DNA of 64,000 bases, taken from contig OZ038526.1 of NCBI GenBank assembly GCA_964036665.1, positions 20,584,001-20,648,000 on the forward strand. Direction: 5' to 3'. A model generated the notes under the pieces. It saw nothing but the letters and a program-made list of their open reading frames with translations, was not told the DNA's origin and searched no databases. Positions within the stretch are counted from its first letter, which is position 1. Every line of letters begins with the position of its first letter. A program made the position numbers and the translations under genes. The DNA is from Gordius sp. MW1 (Eukaryota > Nematomorpha > Gordioida > Gordea > Gordiidae). Shown piece by piece: positions 1 to 11,783 of the stretch.

Positions 1-118
1 ATTTCGGATCGGATTGGATCGTATTTAGATTTTAAAAAACTCGGATCGGATTTGGATTTTAAAAAACTCGGATCGGATGGATATAAAATTTTTCAAAAAC
101 CCCTCGGATCGGATCAAA
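1..118. repeat. Short GGATCGGAT-rich tandem repeat
   Basis: The word CTCGGATCGGAT recurs about every 30-45 bases, separated by TTTTAAAAAA-like spacers. It looks like the cut end of a short repeat or MITE entering from the left. No coding potential is seen. Confidence 0.5.
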
Positions 119-137
119 TCTCTAATGTGCATACATT

Positions 138-329
138 GTGTGCAAATGGCATGACGCCTTTGTTTTAAGTCTAGACGGCACATGCGTATGGCTAACAATG
201 AAAGGGTTACATAAATATAAATATTTCAATCCTTTCCAAAGCTTAGCTAAGAAATGGAGTGGGCAAAGATTTAATTTGGAGGTAACAGCATTCGCGATAC
301 ACAATCTAATACAAATGAACAAGATAATA
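138..329 (+). pseudogene. Possible remnant of a DDE transposase (HARBI/PIF-like)
   Basis: An open frame contains SLDGT followed about 30 residues later by KKWSGQRFN and AFAIHN. This spacing loosely recalls the first catalytic Asp region of HARBI/PIF-type DDE transposases in arthropod genomes. The similarity is weak, the frame is only 81 codons, and no other domain or terminal repeat is visible. It could be chance. Confidence 0.2.
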
Positions 330-383
330 TACTATGATTTTTATTTAATTATGCCCGAATCTTATCCGAAAATTAAAATTTAA

Positions 384-1403
384 GACAGTTGCCACCCCAC
401 GGGCCGGGCATTTCTGGCCTCTGATTTATACGCCTCTTTAGAATAAATGTCCTATCTGTCCTCGTTATATTTCTAATATAATATTTATCCATTGATCAGT
501 TTTAAATTTTTGAAGATAAATATTAAATTTGAGCATATAAAATAGCGTTTGTTTTTGAATAAAGTGTGCCTTAGATGGCGGCCTACACCTTTACTCAAAC
601 ATAATCAGCTGTTTTCTAGTGTAGTGTTTCGATCTCGTCTCGGGAGAGATTATAAAAATCTCTCAGTCTCGTCCCGACTTTTTAAAAAAAAATATATACG
701 GAATAAAAATTTCTCCTGTTTTATTAAAAATATAAAATAAGTGTTAAAAAATACAAATGGCAAACTTTTATATTTTTTGATAAGCTTTAATACACAAAAA
801 TTTAGCGGAACACGACATCTCATTGACAATATAAAGATATGATTAATTCATAAAGATAACATTTTCTATGTTTGCAGAGTAAAAAAACTATAAATTTGGA
901 GTATAGAAAATTAAATTTTATTGTTCTAGCAACTTATAACACATGTATCAAATTCATTGTGTCTGTCAACTATAAATACACTCAGAAAATTATAAGTTCG
1001 CTTATAGTTGACTTAGTTGCATAATTGAGAAATTGAGACCCTTTATTAACCCTGGCTAAAGCTTCAAAGTAGACCTTAACATATTTAAGGCATACGTTTT
1101 AGTCCATTGATATTACCATCATCAATTATAGCTTATAGTGTTTATTGCGTTTACTATAGCGTTATAAACCACAAAGTGCAAGTCACTTTTAATGATAATA
1201 TTATTATTTACAGAATTGATAACAAGTTGCACATAATAAAACGTTGTAAAAACAACAATAAGAGCAGCATTATAATAGGATTAAGGTGTACGTATTTTAA
1301 TTTAAGACAAAAATCATTATAATCAAATTTATATTACAAATAATAACCTTCCAATATTGACTAACTTTGCCATTAAAAATTTATTTATCGAATACAGTAT
1401 AGG
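384..1403. other. AT-rich intergenic DNA, no gene seen
   Basis: No supported gene. Positions about 630-680 hold a CTCGTCTCGGGAGAG motif related to the CTCG-rich stretch at 15170-15290, so this is probably a decayed MITE fragment. The rest is low-complexity AT-rich sequence. Confidence 0.5.
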
Positions 1404-1739
1404 TTCGTGTATTAATTGCTATGCAATTTATGGGCTCGTTTGTCCGTTGATGTTCGTCCGTTTACCCTCCAATGTATTAATTGCTATGCAATTTATGGGC
1501 TCGTTTTTTGGTGTCCGTCCGTCCGTTGTCCGTTACCCTCCCTATCTATTTGCATTGGGTATATTAGGTTATCGCTTTTTTAAATTAATGCATGAGAAAG
1601 AGGTGCCCCACCCCTCATCTCTATCTCCCTCGCTGTGTTATTTTTTAAATTAATGCATAAGAGGTCCCCCACCCCTCATCTCTATCTCCCTCGGTGTGTT
1701 ATATATAAGATTTGTTAAATTATCTATTATATAATAAAC

Positions 1740-1974
1740 GGGACCGGGTCAAAATAGCAAAAAAAAACAGCAGAACTGGTCAGATCAAGATTGGTCAGGA
1801 GGGTTAAGGTTCGGGTTAGTGTTTTAGGTCAGCGTTTTAGGTTAGGGTCAGGGTTAGGATTAGATGCACATCAAATTCCCTCCCCATTTGAGATTTAATT
1901 CTAATATATTGATTATCTAAAATCTTGTTCTGACCAATTCTGCTGTTTTTTTTCTGCTATTTTGACCCCGATTC
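1740..1974. mobile_element. MULE-like MITE with 9-bp target duplication
   Basis: The ends are GGGACCGGGTCAAAATAGC on the left and, as reverse complement, GAATCGGGGTCAAAATAGC on the right. The inverted similarity continues inward through AGCAGAAnTGGTCAGA and CAAGATT. ATAATAAAC flanks both sides (1731-1739 and 1975-1983) and occurs once in the unfilled copy of this block near 33842. A 9-bp duplication is typical of Mutator-like elements. The interior carries degenerate TTAGGG-like words. It has no coding capacity. Confidence 0.75.
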
Positions 1975-2099
1975 ATAATAAACATAAATAAAAGTTGTTT
2001 ACTTTTAATGCTATGCAATTTAACTAATTTAACTAGTTATATAATAAACATAAATAAAAGTTGTTTACTTTTTAATTGCTATGCAATTTAACTAGTTTT

Positions 2100-3090
2100 G
2101 GGGTTAGAATCCCGAAGTTTTTTTGACTCTTATGATTGTTCTTGCTACTATCATTGATAATAAGAATTTTTGGCCGTCCGCTGGCTGCTGACCAATGAAA
2201 AAAATGACCATTGGCCAAAATGTGAATCGAAATTATTTTTTTCGTTTTTTTTTGACTATTATGATTGTTCCTGTTTCTACCATTGCTATTATGACTTTTT
2301 GGCCGTCCGCTGGCTGCTGACCAATGTTATATAATAAACATAAATAAAAGTTGTTTACTTTTAATTGCAATGCAATTTAACTAGTTTTTGGGTTAGAATC
2401 CCGGAGTTTTTTTGACTCTTATGATTGTTCTTGTTACTATCATTGATAATAAGACTTTTTGGCAGTCCGTTGGCTGCTGACCAATGAAAAAAATGACCAT
2501 TGGCCAAAATGTGAATCCGAGTTTATTTTTTCGTTTTTTTTGACTATTATGATTGTTCCTGTTACTACCATTGCTATTATGACTTTTTGGCCGTCCGCTG
2601 GCTCCTGACCGATGGAAAAAATGACCATTGGTCAAAATGTGAATCGAAATTATTTTTTTCGTTTTTTTTTGACTATTATGATTGTTCCTGTTCCTACCAT
2701 TGCTATTATGACTTTTTGGCCGTCCGCTGGCTGCTGACCAATGGAATAAAATGACCATTGGCCAAAATGTGATTCGAAAACTTTTTTTTCGTTTTTTTTG
2801 ACTATTATGAATTTATATCCACTTTTACCGTGTCCTGGCTGCTGACCAATAAAAAAAATGACCATTGGCCAAAATGTGATTCAAAAATTTTTTTTTCGTT
2901 TTTTTTACTCTTATGAATTTATATCCACTTTTACCGTGTGCTGGCTGCTGACCAATGGAAAAAAATGACCATTGGCCAAAGTGAGCATCAAAAATTTTTT
3001 TCCGTTTTTTTGGCTATTGACTTATAGAGTATCTGTTGGTACTGACCAATAGAGAAAAAGTGACCATTGGCCAAATTTTTGATTTTTTTT
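2100..3090. repeat. 128/107-bp satellite array in block 1
   Basis: About seven units, each containing GGCTGCTGACCAATGG, an A-run, and TGACCATTGGCCAAAATGTG, then a T-rich TTTCGTTTTTT spacer and GACTATTATGATTGTTC. Every unit carries the inverted pair CCAATGG/CCATTGG around a 9-11 nt loop, so each can fold into a 7-bp hairpin. Later units are shorter (about 107 bp). Open frames in this array are artefacts of the stop-poor repeat. Confidence 0.85.
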
Positions 3091-3496
3091 ATTAAAAATT
3101 GTTCAAATTCAACAAAAATTTCTCCCAACAATTCTGCAAATTCTTAACATTGTGTTGTTTTATAATATAATGTTTGTTAGACCCATAATCACTAAAGGCC
3201 ATAAAAACTAATGTAATACGCAACTAGATGCAAACACTAAATCTAACCCTAACCCTTGCCTATATTACATTTTGCCTATAATGGAAAATTTGTATAAATA
3301 ATTAATTAATCATTAGGCATTTAATACCCCCCTATAGGCATTCTCGCCCCTTCCCACCTTTCTCGCCCATAAATTGCATAGCAAATATGATACATTTATA
3401 CGAAGTACAGATGAGTCGTCTCCCCTTCCCTTCCCCTCTTCCCTTCCCTTCCCTTCCCTTCTCCCCCTTCCCACGAGGGCCGAAGGCCCGAGTTAT

Positions 3497-3836
3497 ATTT
3501 AATTAAATTAATATTTTGTTCTTGTTAATACCATTGATAATATGACTTTTTGACCGTCCGCAGGCTACTGACCATTGGCCAAATAAATCGAAATTTTTTT
3601 TCGTTTATGAATAGGTTAACATTGATAATTACCCTATGCCCTCCACTACAAGGGCCTATAACTAATTATTTTGCATTTAATACCCCCTATAGGCATTCTC
3701 GCCCCTTCCTACCTTTCTCGCCCATAAATTGCATAGCAAATATGCTACGTTTATACGGAGTATAGAAGAGTTCCCCCTTCCCTTCTCCTACTCCCATTCC
3801 CCCCTTCCCCTTCCCACGGGCCGAAGGCCCGAGTTT
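3497..3836. repeat. Truncated repeat of the composite block end
   Basis: One partial satellite unit (3536-3600) is followed by a second copy of the block terminus: CATAAATTGCATAGCAA, the hairpin TATACGGAGTATA, a C/T tract and GGGCCGAAGGCCCGAG. It repeats the last 170 bases of 1404-3496, so the terminus is duplicated in tandem. Confidence 0.7.
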
Positions 3837-4220
3837 TATTATATATTGCACAATTATAGAAATTATAGTAAATTTGAATGCGCCTGTCAACCCAGCTTAT
3901 AATGTGAAAATGCATATTACAAAACTATGTATTCACATAAAAATTTCTAGAAAACTCATGATTTAAGATTTAATCTATTACGGTGTCATTAAATACTCTA
4001 TTGTACTTTTAAATCGTTAGGCGGGTGCTCAAAATCAAGCCACCTTAGCCTAACATGTGTAATTATTCAAACTGATTGACTACCAATTTATAATTACCGC
4101 ATCATGCAGGAAGAATAACTTCGAAATTCAAATATGCTTATATCTACGAATCCATCAGAACTCATTCAGCCTAAAGTTTTGTGATATTTAATAATGTTAT
4201 AGATACAAATATGTGATAAA
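3837..4220. other. AT-rich spacer, no gene seen
   Basis: No coding region, RNA gene or obvious repeat. It ends at the A of the Helitron insertion site (A|T). Confidence 0.5.
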
Positions 4221-4245
4221 TCTATATATATAAAAATCTAAGTCC

Positions 4246-4322
4246 CGTTTTTTTGTACGCTAATAACTTTTAGAGTTCGCAACCGATTGCCACCAAATTT
4301 GGCCAGATTATTGCCTTAGCAC
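4246..4322 (+). repeat. Helitron 5' subterminal repeat, copy 1
   Basis: About 77 bases running through AACCGATTGCCACCAAATTT and GGCCAGATTATTGCC. The same stretch with a few changes recurs at 6803-6880, next to the end of the coding remnant. It may mark an old internal deletion or a nested Helitron end. Confidence 0.7.
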
Positions 4323-4683
4323 TGTAGATGGTTTATAGATACTTTTTATCAACCTGCGACAGCGGGAACCATGTTTTTTAATTTGGTTACCGCCATCTAG
4401 CGGACGTCAGCTACAACGCTTCTCTCGATTTTTTATTATGTTAGAGTTGTGCTCATAGTTTTAAATGTTTTTCTACTAAACTTTTGTCACATATTTCACT
4501 ATTTTTATTCACCTTTGGGTTATTTTTTACATTATATATATATCTGTTACAACTAAATAATTAAAAACCGTAAAACATTAAAAATTTTATAATATAAAAA
4601 AGACGCGTGCTCTTTTAAAGGTTTACGTATCTAAACGTTTGACCTGAAAATATTGTTATAATAATCAAAGCGCGCATCAAGAG

Positions 4684-5430
4684 TACAAAGTTTCTTTTAA
4701 TAAAAACAGCCCACTTCAAGATATTACAAATAATTTCTCCATATGTTGGCTTATATTTCTAAAAAGTCTAAACCCAAGAACACAACACATCATGCATTAG
4801 AAACAACTGAAATCACTGCTGTATAAGTAACCTCATTTTTATTACACTACATTTTTACTTTAATAATTTTTTAGCATACAAAGTTTCATTTAATAAAAAC
4901 AGCCCACTTCAAGATATTACAAATAATTTCTCCATATGTTGCCTTATATTTCTGAAAAGTCTAAACCCAAGAACACAACACATCATGCATTAGAAACAAC
5001 TGAAATCACTGCTGTTTAAGTAACCTCAATTTTATTACACTACATTTTTACTTTAATAATTTTTTAGCATACAAAGTTTCATTTAATAAAAACAGCCCAC
5101 TTCAAGATATTACAAATAATTTCTCCATATGTTGCCTTATATTTCTGAAAAGTCGAAAAAGTCTAAACCCAAGAACACAACACATCATGCATTAGAAACA
5201 ACTGAAATCACTGCTGTTAGTAACCTCAATTTTATTACACTACATTTTTACTTTAATAATTATTTAGCATACAAAGTTTCATTTAATAAAAACAGCCCAC
5301 TTCAAGATATTACAAATAATTTCTCCATATGTTGCCTTATATTTCTGAAAAGTCTAAACCCAAGAACACAACACATCATGCATTAGAAACAACTGAAATC
5401 ACTGCTGTTTAAGGAACCTTAACAATTTTA
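4684..5430 (+). repeat. 193-bp minisatellite inside the Helitron
   Basis: Four units begin at TACAAAG 4684, 4877, 5070 and 5270, giving periods of 193, 193 and 200. The third unit carries an extra AAAGTCG-type insertion that lengthens it. A diverged partial fifth unit lies at 5590-5650, after about 170 unrelated bases. Each unit reads through AACAGCCCACTTCAAG and AACACATCATGCATT. Internal tandem arrays are common in Helitrons. Confidence 0.9.
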
Positions 5431-5721
5431 TATTAGAAATATTTTTCCAAACTAAGAGCATTTCTATGGTATTTTTTACCCCACGTTTAAATTTGTTATA
5501 TCTTTTTAACCATATTTGATTAAAACTTTAAACTTATCTTTGTAAAATACTATTGAATGTTTTTAATACATAGGAAAACATTATACTATTATTACACTAC
5601 ATTTTTACTTTAATAATTTTTTAGCATACAGAGTTTCATTTAATAAAAACAAGTTTTACTTTAAAAAAAATTCGACTTATTTATGTATTTTTCATTTTCT
5701 TAGTATATCGACTTTAGATTC

Positions 5722-6700
5722 ATGCGCCCCAAGAAAACATTTATTGGACGTAAAACACGAAATACGGATCGAGTGCGCCGATTGCGTGCTCTTGAGCTTG
5801 AAAATGAACTACAACAGTCTGCAACTCTGCCTCAGCCACCTTCACGTGCTCAGCCATTACCCGCAGGCAACCGCTTAGCATTTTCTTACCCATCTAATAT
5901 TGAAAGTTTACGTCGCCATGTTCTCATTGGTACTATGTCTATTGTGTGTCCTCATTGCAATGCCTTGAAATTTGCCGGAGAAACGACTGGAATGTGTTGC
6001 GCAGCCGGAAAGGTTAAACTGCCTCACCTTGCAGAACCGCCTGAGCCATTAAAAACATTGCTGGCTGGTTATACCACTGATTCTAAACATTTTCTATCTA
6101 ACATCAGGAAATACAACTCCTGTTTCCCAATGACGTCGTTTGGCGCTGATGTTGTAACCACACAATTCATGCCTACATTCAAGGTAAAAGGTCAAATTTA
6201 TCATAAAGCCGGCTCCCTCCTTCCATTGCCAGAAGGGCAACAAAAGTTCCTACAACTATATTTTATCGGAGATGATGAGATAGAATTAGGTGCACGCCTC
6301 GACATTTTTAGCGGTTTAAAAAGATCCATCGTTTCACAGCTTCAGTTGCTGCTTCATGCTAATAATAATTTAGTGCGTTTGTTCAAAACTGCACTGGATG
6401 CCTTCAGATACCCACAAAATAGTCATTCATGCTGACAAAACTCCTCCGGGAGAACATGGGAGAAGATTTAATGCCCCAACTATACATGAAGTCGCCATTG
6501 TTATAGTTGGGGATCAATTTCAACCAAGAGACATTGTGCTTCATAGGAGAAACAATGCTTTGACAAAAGTTTCTGATACTCATCGCTGCTATGACCCCCT
6601 ACAATATCCAATTACATTTTGGGATGGTGCTGACGGATATCACTTTAACGTTAAGATGATAAATCCAACCAATGGCGAACCTACAACTCTAATCACCTTT
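5722..6700 (+). pseudogene. Helitron protein, N-terminal domain only, frameshifted
   Basis: The first frame (5722-6435) is the cysteine-bearing N-terminal region of animal Helitron proteins: VCPHCNALKF, then GMCCAAGKVKLP, PPEPLKTLLAG, FLSNIRKYNSCF, and a GQIYHKAGSLLP block. At about 6395-6400 the reading frame shifts by one. The other frame (6398-6703) continues with HKIVIHADKTPPGEHGRRFN, VIVGD and RDIVLHRRNNALTKVSDTH, then DPLQYPITFWDGADGYHF. These blocks normally sit directly upstream of the Rep region. The protein stops there, with no HUH nuclease or Pif1-like helicase. It is a non-functional remnant. Confidence 0.88.
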
Positions 6701-7040
6701 TAAATTCTATAATTTTATATTTCTTTTAGCATTTCTCCCCTTTTTATTAGATTTTGACTGGACCTTTCACTGGAGAAGATGTCCTCATACCACGGATCCT
6801 GCCGTTTTTTTGTGCGCTAATAACTTTTGAAGTTCTCAACCGATTGCCACCAAATTTGGCCAGATTATTGCCTTAGCATTGGATGTATTAATAAATATTT
6901 TATATCGATCTTCAATAAATATTATGGATATTTATTTGCATTAGCATTAGGACCTTTCAAATTATAAATTATTTCATATATGACCTTATTTTAGATAAGT
7001 GTTATTAATAGGTTATACTTATTTAACCACTTAAGGACTG

Positions 7041-7072
7041 AGCCAAAGCAACGCTTGGCCGGGCACAGCTAG
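7041..7072 (+). other. Helitron 3' terminal hairpin and CTAG end
   Basis: GCCAAAGCAACGCTTGGC can pair as a 7-bp stem with one bulged A and an AAC loop. It is followed by CGGGCACAGCTAG. This is the usual termination signal geometry of Helitrons. Confidence 0.85.
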
Positions 7073-7740
7073 TATATTATAAAATTATAAACCCTAAGGG
7101 TCAGCCATACTTAGTTATATGATTGCCAAATTTTATATTTTTTACAAAAATATATAATACTAGATGAACCCGGCAAACGTTGTTTTGCCATTTACCCGGG
7201 TGTATTAAATTATGTTGGAATTTTAGGGCATATATGATGATAAAGCGGTTATTGAAGTAAAAAAATGTTTGATGTCTATCTATATGTTCTACTTCTATTG
7301 TTCTATTTCCATATACAGTGCAACGCGTATGAATACTCGAAAACTACTGGACCGATTTAGCTCGAACAAATCTTAAACATGCTCCGGAGTGTCAGGAATA
7401 AACTGTGAAATAATGAGCCAAATCGGTCTGGTAGTTTTCCAAAATTGGTGGCGGCATATATACAGACATAGTTTCATTTTTATATATAAGATTTACTACA
7501 CTATGAATTTTTTAATATCAAATATTAATTGCTATGCAATTTATGAGCTCACTTTCCATTTTGTTTGTCACGCTCTTCGGTGTCTTGTCACGCACCGAAT
7601 GTCTTGTCACGCTGTTTATTTTTTTTTACCACTGAGACCGCTTGGAATTCGAATAAGCCATCCTAAGTATATTTGTAATTTTTGTTAATTTTTTAACTAG
7701 TTTGTGGGTTCGAATGGAAGTCCAAATTTTTTTTATTTTT
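7073..7740. other. Intergenic, contains one hairpin-core repeat
   Basis: No gene supported. At about 7526 an AATTGCTATGCAATTTATG core reappears, followed by tandem TTTGTCACGC / TTGTCACGC words and then CTAGTTTGTGGGTTCGAAT, which leads into the satellite. The layout resembles the head of the composite block. Confidence 0.55.
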
Positions 7741-8231
7741 TTAATTTTTAACTAATATTTGTTTTTGTTACTACCGTTGATAATATGGCTTTTTGACCGT
7801 CCGCTGGCTGCTGACCAATGGAATAAAAGGACCATTGTCCGAAATGTGAATCAAAATTATTTTTTTCGTTTTTTTTAATCTTATGATTGTTATTGTTACT
7901 ACCGTTGATAATATGACTTTTTGACCGTCCGCTAACTGCTGACCACTGAAAAAAAATGACCATTGGCCAAAATGCCAATCAAAATTTTTTTTTCGTTTTT
8001 TTTGCTAACATTGATAATTACCCTATGCCCTAGAGCCTATGCCTCTACTGATATGAGTCCCTGTGCCCCCCCCCCTACAAAGGCTTATGCCTCTCCAGAT
8101 GTGGGGTTCGAATCACCGAGAGGCCAAATTTTTTATATTTTTTTTTCAATTAATATATTGTTTTTGTTACTACCATTGCTAATATGAATTTTTGGCCGTC
8201 CACTGGCTGTTGACCAATGGAATAAAATGAC
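7741..8231. repeat. 128/107-bp satellite, left half of an interrupted array
   Basis: Units carrying GGCTGCTGACCAATGG and TGACCATTGGCC, as at 2100-3090. The array stops mid-unit at TGAC (8228-8231), the exact target site of the Gypsy element. It resumes at 12931 with the same TGAC followed by CATTGGCC. Confidence 0.85.
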
Positions 8232-8608
8232 TGAAGTGGTTATTTCATTAATTAGAAGAGATACTTTAGTAATCGAGTTTATTGGTAGTGTAAAGTATAT
8301 GCGAAAAAATGAATAATGATCCTGTTAGTTTTAAAGGTTGTGCTTATGTAGCTGCACGAGCCCATTATCATTTGAATAATCAGGCGATGGTTGAATACAA
8401 GCGAGGAGCTATTAAAATAAAAATAACGTGATGGTTAAGTACAAGCGAGGGGCTATTAAAATAAAAATAACGTGATGGTTAAGTACAAGCGAGGGGCTAT
8501 TAAAATAAAAATAACGTGTTAGAATTCCACGGGGTCAAGGGAAAGTAGCGTGCGAAAGAAGGTTTTTGATTCCAATTAGCGCGTTTAATTTAATTCGTAG
8601 CCTCTACA
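8232..8608 (-). repeat. 3' LTR of Gypsy copy 1
   Basis: 377 bp, bounded by TG...CA. It contains three tandem copies of a roughly 44-bp unit (TAAGTACAAGCGAGGGGCTA with an AT-rich tail ending AACGTG); the sister LTR has two. Adjacent to pol, an ACTATCCTCGGGGCTCC stretch precedes the LTR boundary. Confidence 0.9.
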
Positions 8609-8645
8609 ACTATCCTCGGGGCTCCCTCCACTCGGAGAGTTGTGG

Positions 8646-11600
8646 CTAGTGTAGTAGTTTATAGCGCCAATGCACGTGCCTTCCTCTCGATGTGATGTAT
8701 GGGTTTTCTTTTGATTTTGTTAGGTCTGGGTCGGAGTTAGCTGGTCCGGCGATGTCGTCGGAGGGACAAACTTTGGGTGGATTTACATTTTCGGTATCCG
8801 TAAGCGGCTGAGTTGAAGTATCTAAATATGCAGGTTGCAATCGCTCGATCGAAACTGAGTCAGCTTTTCCGTTTTTTTCAATGAAATATTTAGCATGTTT
8901 GGACTTTACTCTGAACGGGCCGGGCCGTCATATGGTGGCACCAAACTTTTTCGAACGAAATCATTACGGATAAAAACGTATTTACAGTCCCTAAGAAGTG
9001 AAGTTGTACTCGCATTTGTTAATTGTGTCCTGACTTTTTTAAAAGGTAAATGGTAAAAATGTTGTTTTAGGCATTTAATAAATTCGGAGGCGTTATGAGG
9101 TCGAGGTGTTCTTGAGTTCGTCAAAAATTCGCCGGGAAGTCTAAGTGTAGTGCCATAAACTAATTCGGATGGAGTGCAACCTAAGTCTTCCTTGATTGTG
9201 GTTCGAATGCGAAGCAAAATTAATGGTAAGAGCTCATCCCATTTGTTTGTGTCACCTTGTGCCATCAAGGAACTTTTCAACTGTCGATGAAATCTCTCAA
9301 TCATGCCGTTGGCTAGTGGATGATAGGCAGTGGTTGTGATGTGATTTACACCAAGGAGTTGCGTGAGATTCCGAAATAATTGGGACTCAAACTGGGGACC
9401 TCTATCTGTTGTGAGACTTGATGGTACTCCGAGGTCAGCTATCCAATACTTGATCAGAGCTTTTGCAACCGTTTGGGCTGAGGTGTCACGGATCGGCATG
9501 GCGACAGGCCATCGTGTGAAACGGTCAATAATGGTGAGTAAGTGGGTATATCCATTCGACGGTGGTAGTGGACCAACGAGATCGACGTGGATGTGGCTAA
9601 ATCGAGCGTCAGGTTCAGCAAATGTGCCTAAAGGGGCTTTTATGTGACGATGAATCTTCGATTTTTGACAAGCAACGCATGATTTGGCCCATTTCCTTAC
9701 ATCCATATTGATGGAGGGCCAAACATTTCGACGTGAAATCAGCTTAAGTGTTGCACGCGTACCAGGGTGTGATAAGTTGTGGAAGTTATCAAAAATTACG
9801 CGTCTGAGTGAAGTTGGAACGAGTGGTCTAGGTGAGGTTGTGGACATGTCGCATTGCACGGTCAAATCAGAGCCAGGTATAGGAAGTTGCGTTAATTTTA
9901 GGGACTTTAGGTCCTGAAATGCCAACTTTTCTTCCATCTGAGCCAAAGCTAACCTTTCTACTAGGGTCCTGTCTTTAAAATCAACGGAATCAATTTCAGA
10001 CCTTGAGAGGGTGTCAGCGACTACATTTGATTTGCCAGCTATATATTGGAGATCGGTAGTATATTGCGAAGTATAGTCTAACTGTCTAATCTCCCGCGGG
10101 GAGTATTTGTCGATAGGTGTACTGAAAGCATAAGTTAGTGGCTTGTGGTCTGTATAAATAGTGAATTCATGACCTTCTAAAAGATGGCGGTAATGGCGGA
10201 TTGTTAAATATATTGCTAATAATTCGCGACCGAATGCACTGTATCGTTGTTGATTTTTTGTTAGCTTTTGGGAAAAAAAGGCCAAAGGCAGCGTATTACC
10301 GTTAGTTGTTTGATGTAATACGGCTCCTACAGCTGAGTTGGAGGCGTCGGTGGTGATTGAGAGTTGAGCGTCTTTTTGAAGATGGGAGAGAGGCACGACA
10401 TTGCTTAAAGCGAGTTTGGCGTTGTTAAAAGCAGTCGAAGCTTCCGGGGTGCAGGAAATTGTCTTCTTTGAACCGTCGAGCAAATCGGTGAGAGGTTTGA
10501 GTAAATCGGCACACATGGGAATAAACCGTCTATAAAAATTAATCATTCCTAAGAAGCGTCTCAACTGAGTCATCGAAGTAGGCTGGGGGAAATTGAGGAT
10601 TGCTTCCACCTTGTCCTGAATGGGTGACAAACCTTGAGGGGTGATTTTGTGTCCCAAAAAATTAATTTCGTTTTGGCACCATACGCATTTATCCTGACTG
10701 ATTTTAATCCCGAAAGACTTGAGTCTTTCAAAAACCAGTCTAATATGATTGTGGTGTTCATCAATGGAAGAACTCGCGATGAGTACGTCGTCAAGGTAAA
10801 CAAAAACAAAGTCAAGTTCTCTAAAAACTTGGTCCATAAAGCGTTGAAACGTCTGGGCAGCGTTGCGAAGGCCAAATGGCATGCGAAGAAATTCAAAAAG
10901 ACCGAACGGGGTTGTGATGGCGGTTTTAGAAATATCCTCGGGGGCCATTGGAATTTGGTGGTATGCCCTGACTAAGTCGATTTTGGAGAATACCGTTTTA
11001 TTGCAAAAGGTCAGCGCAAAATCATGGAGGTGGGGAAGGGGATAACAGTCGGGAATTGTACGACTGTTGAGCATGCGATAGTCGCCACAAGGTCTCCAAT
11101 CTCCCGCGGCCTTCTTGGGTACCATGTGCAGGGGTGAGGACCAGTCACTGTTAGAGGGACGGATTATACCAAGTTCGAGCATGTGAGTAAATTCGTCTCG
11201 GGCAATCTTAAGCTTGTCCGGGAAGAGTCTCCTTGGTTTTGAGCGAACCGGGGGGCCGTTGGTGTGGATATGGTGTTGAGTGCTATGAGTTACTTGAGCC
11301 TTATAATCAGAAGGGGACACTATGGAGGCATACTTCTGAAGTAGGGATTTGATGGGGGAGGTGCCAATTATCCCAACTGTATATTGATTGAAGTAGCGAG
11401 TGTAGCCTTGCCTGCAGATGTTAATGTCGTTTGAGTGTCGAAGAGCTGCTTCTTTTTTATATCAACTACTAGATGGTAGTGATTAAGAAAATCGGCTCCG
11501 ATGATTGGCTTTTTAACGTCTGCTATTGTAAAAATCCATCTAAATTCTTTGCGTAGGCCGAGGTCCAAAGTGAAAAGCTTTTGGCCATATGTTTTGATAG

Positions 11601-11780
11601 GGGTAGAATTGGCGGCCTGAAGTTGCACATATGAAGGGGTCAAGGAATGGTCTCGAGAAGGCGGAATAACGGAATTCTCCGCGCCTGTGTCAATGAGAAA
11701 TCGCTGACCCGTGGATTTGTCGAATATGTAAAATAAGCGACTAAGTTTCAGACCAAGTCCAGGCGTCGCCCCTGGGTGGT
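8646..11780 (-). pseudogene. pol: Pol polyprotein of Gypsy copy 1, frameshifted
   Basis: Protease (D-T-G at about 11690), reverse transcriptase (YLDD), RNase H and integrase (HHCC plus D,D-35-E) are all recognisable in order. Compared with copy 2, one A is missing near 11385, which truncates the frame after the protease. Five extra bases near 8915-8925 (a GGCCC-type duplication) shift the integrase tail, which continues at 8646-8840. The three-base difference at 11767 also removes the ATG that opens pol in copy 2. The element could not make a full Pol by itself. Confidence 0.9.
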
Positions 11781-11783
11781 CTA

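Larger units (their letters stand above)
1404..3496 (+). repeat. Composite satellite block, copy 1
   Basis: The block opens with two copies of AATTGCTATGCAATTTATGG (about 1415 and 1471) followed by a CCGTCC run. It continues through two degenerate 'cccctcatctctatctccctc' units, a 128/107-bp satellite array and a CTAACCCTAACCC stretch. It closes with CATAAATTGCATAGCAA, a C/T-rich tract and GGGCCGAAGGCCCGAG. The first and last motifs are inverted copies of each other, so the block has terminal inverted repeats inside its ends. A near-identical block lies at 33584-35186, where its edges are fixed by the gene it interrupts. It encodes no recognisable protein; ORFs across it are stop-free satellite frames. 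Confidence 0.75.
4221..7072 (+). mobile_element. Helitron, internally truncated
   Basis: The element begins TCTATATATATAAAA directly after an A (4220) and ends GCACAGCTAG directly before a T (7073). This gives the 5'-TC, 3'-CTAG and A|T insertion signature of rolling-circle Helitrons. Eleven bases before the CTAG lies a short imperfect hairpin (GCCAA-A-GC, loop AAC, GC-TTGGC). The interior holds a 193-bp minisatellite and the N-terminal third of a Helitron protein. The Rep nuclease (HUH) and helicase regions are absent, so movement would need a helper. An 80-base stretch near the left end is repeated near the right end. Confidence 0.9.

Noticed and set aside
2393..2865. Overlapping minus-strand ORFs with GQQPADGQKV-type repeats
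   Set aside because: They are stop-poor frames of the 128/107-bp satellite. The same peptides arise wherever the satellite occurs (7.7, 13, 34 kb) in several frames, with no start context.
3240..3260. CTAACCCTAACCC as a telomeric tract
   Set aside because: Only two units, repeated identically in the second satellite block; it is part of that repeat, not a chromosome end.
8232..8608. Regular 44-bp direct repeats resembling a CRISPR array
   Set aside because: They are adjacent tandem units without unique spacers, inside a retrotransposon LTR in a eukaryotic genome.
10634..10975. 113-codon ORF antisense to reverse transcriptase (and its twin at 21334-21675)
   Set aside because: It is the opposite-strand shadow of conserved pol codons in both copies and has no independent support.
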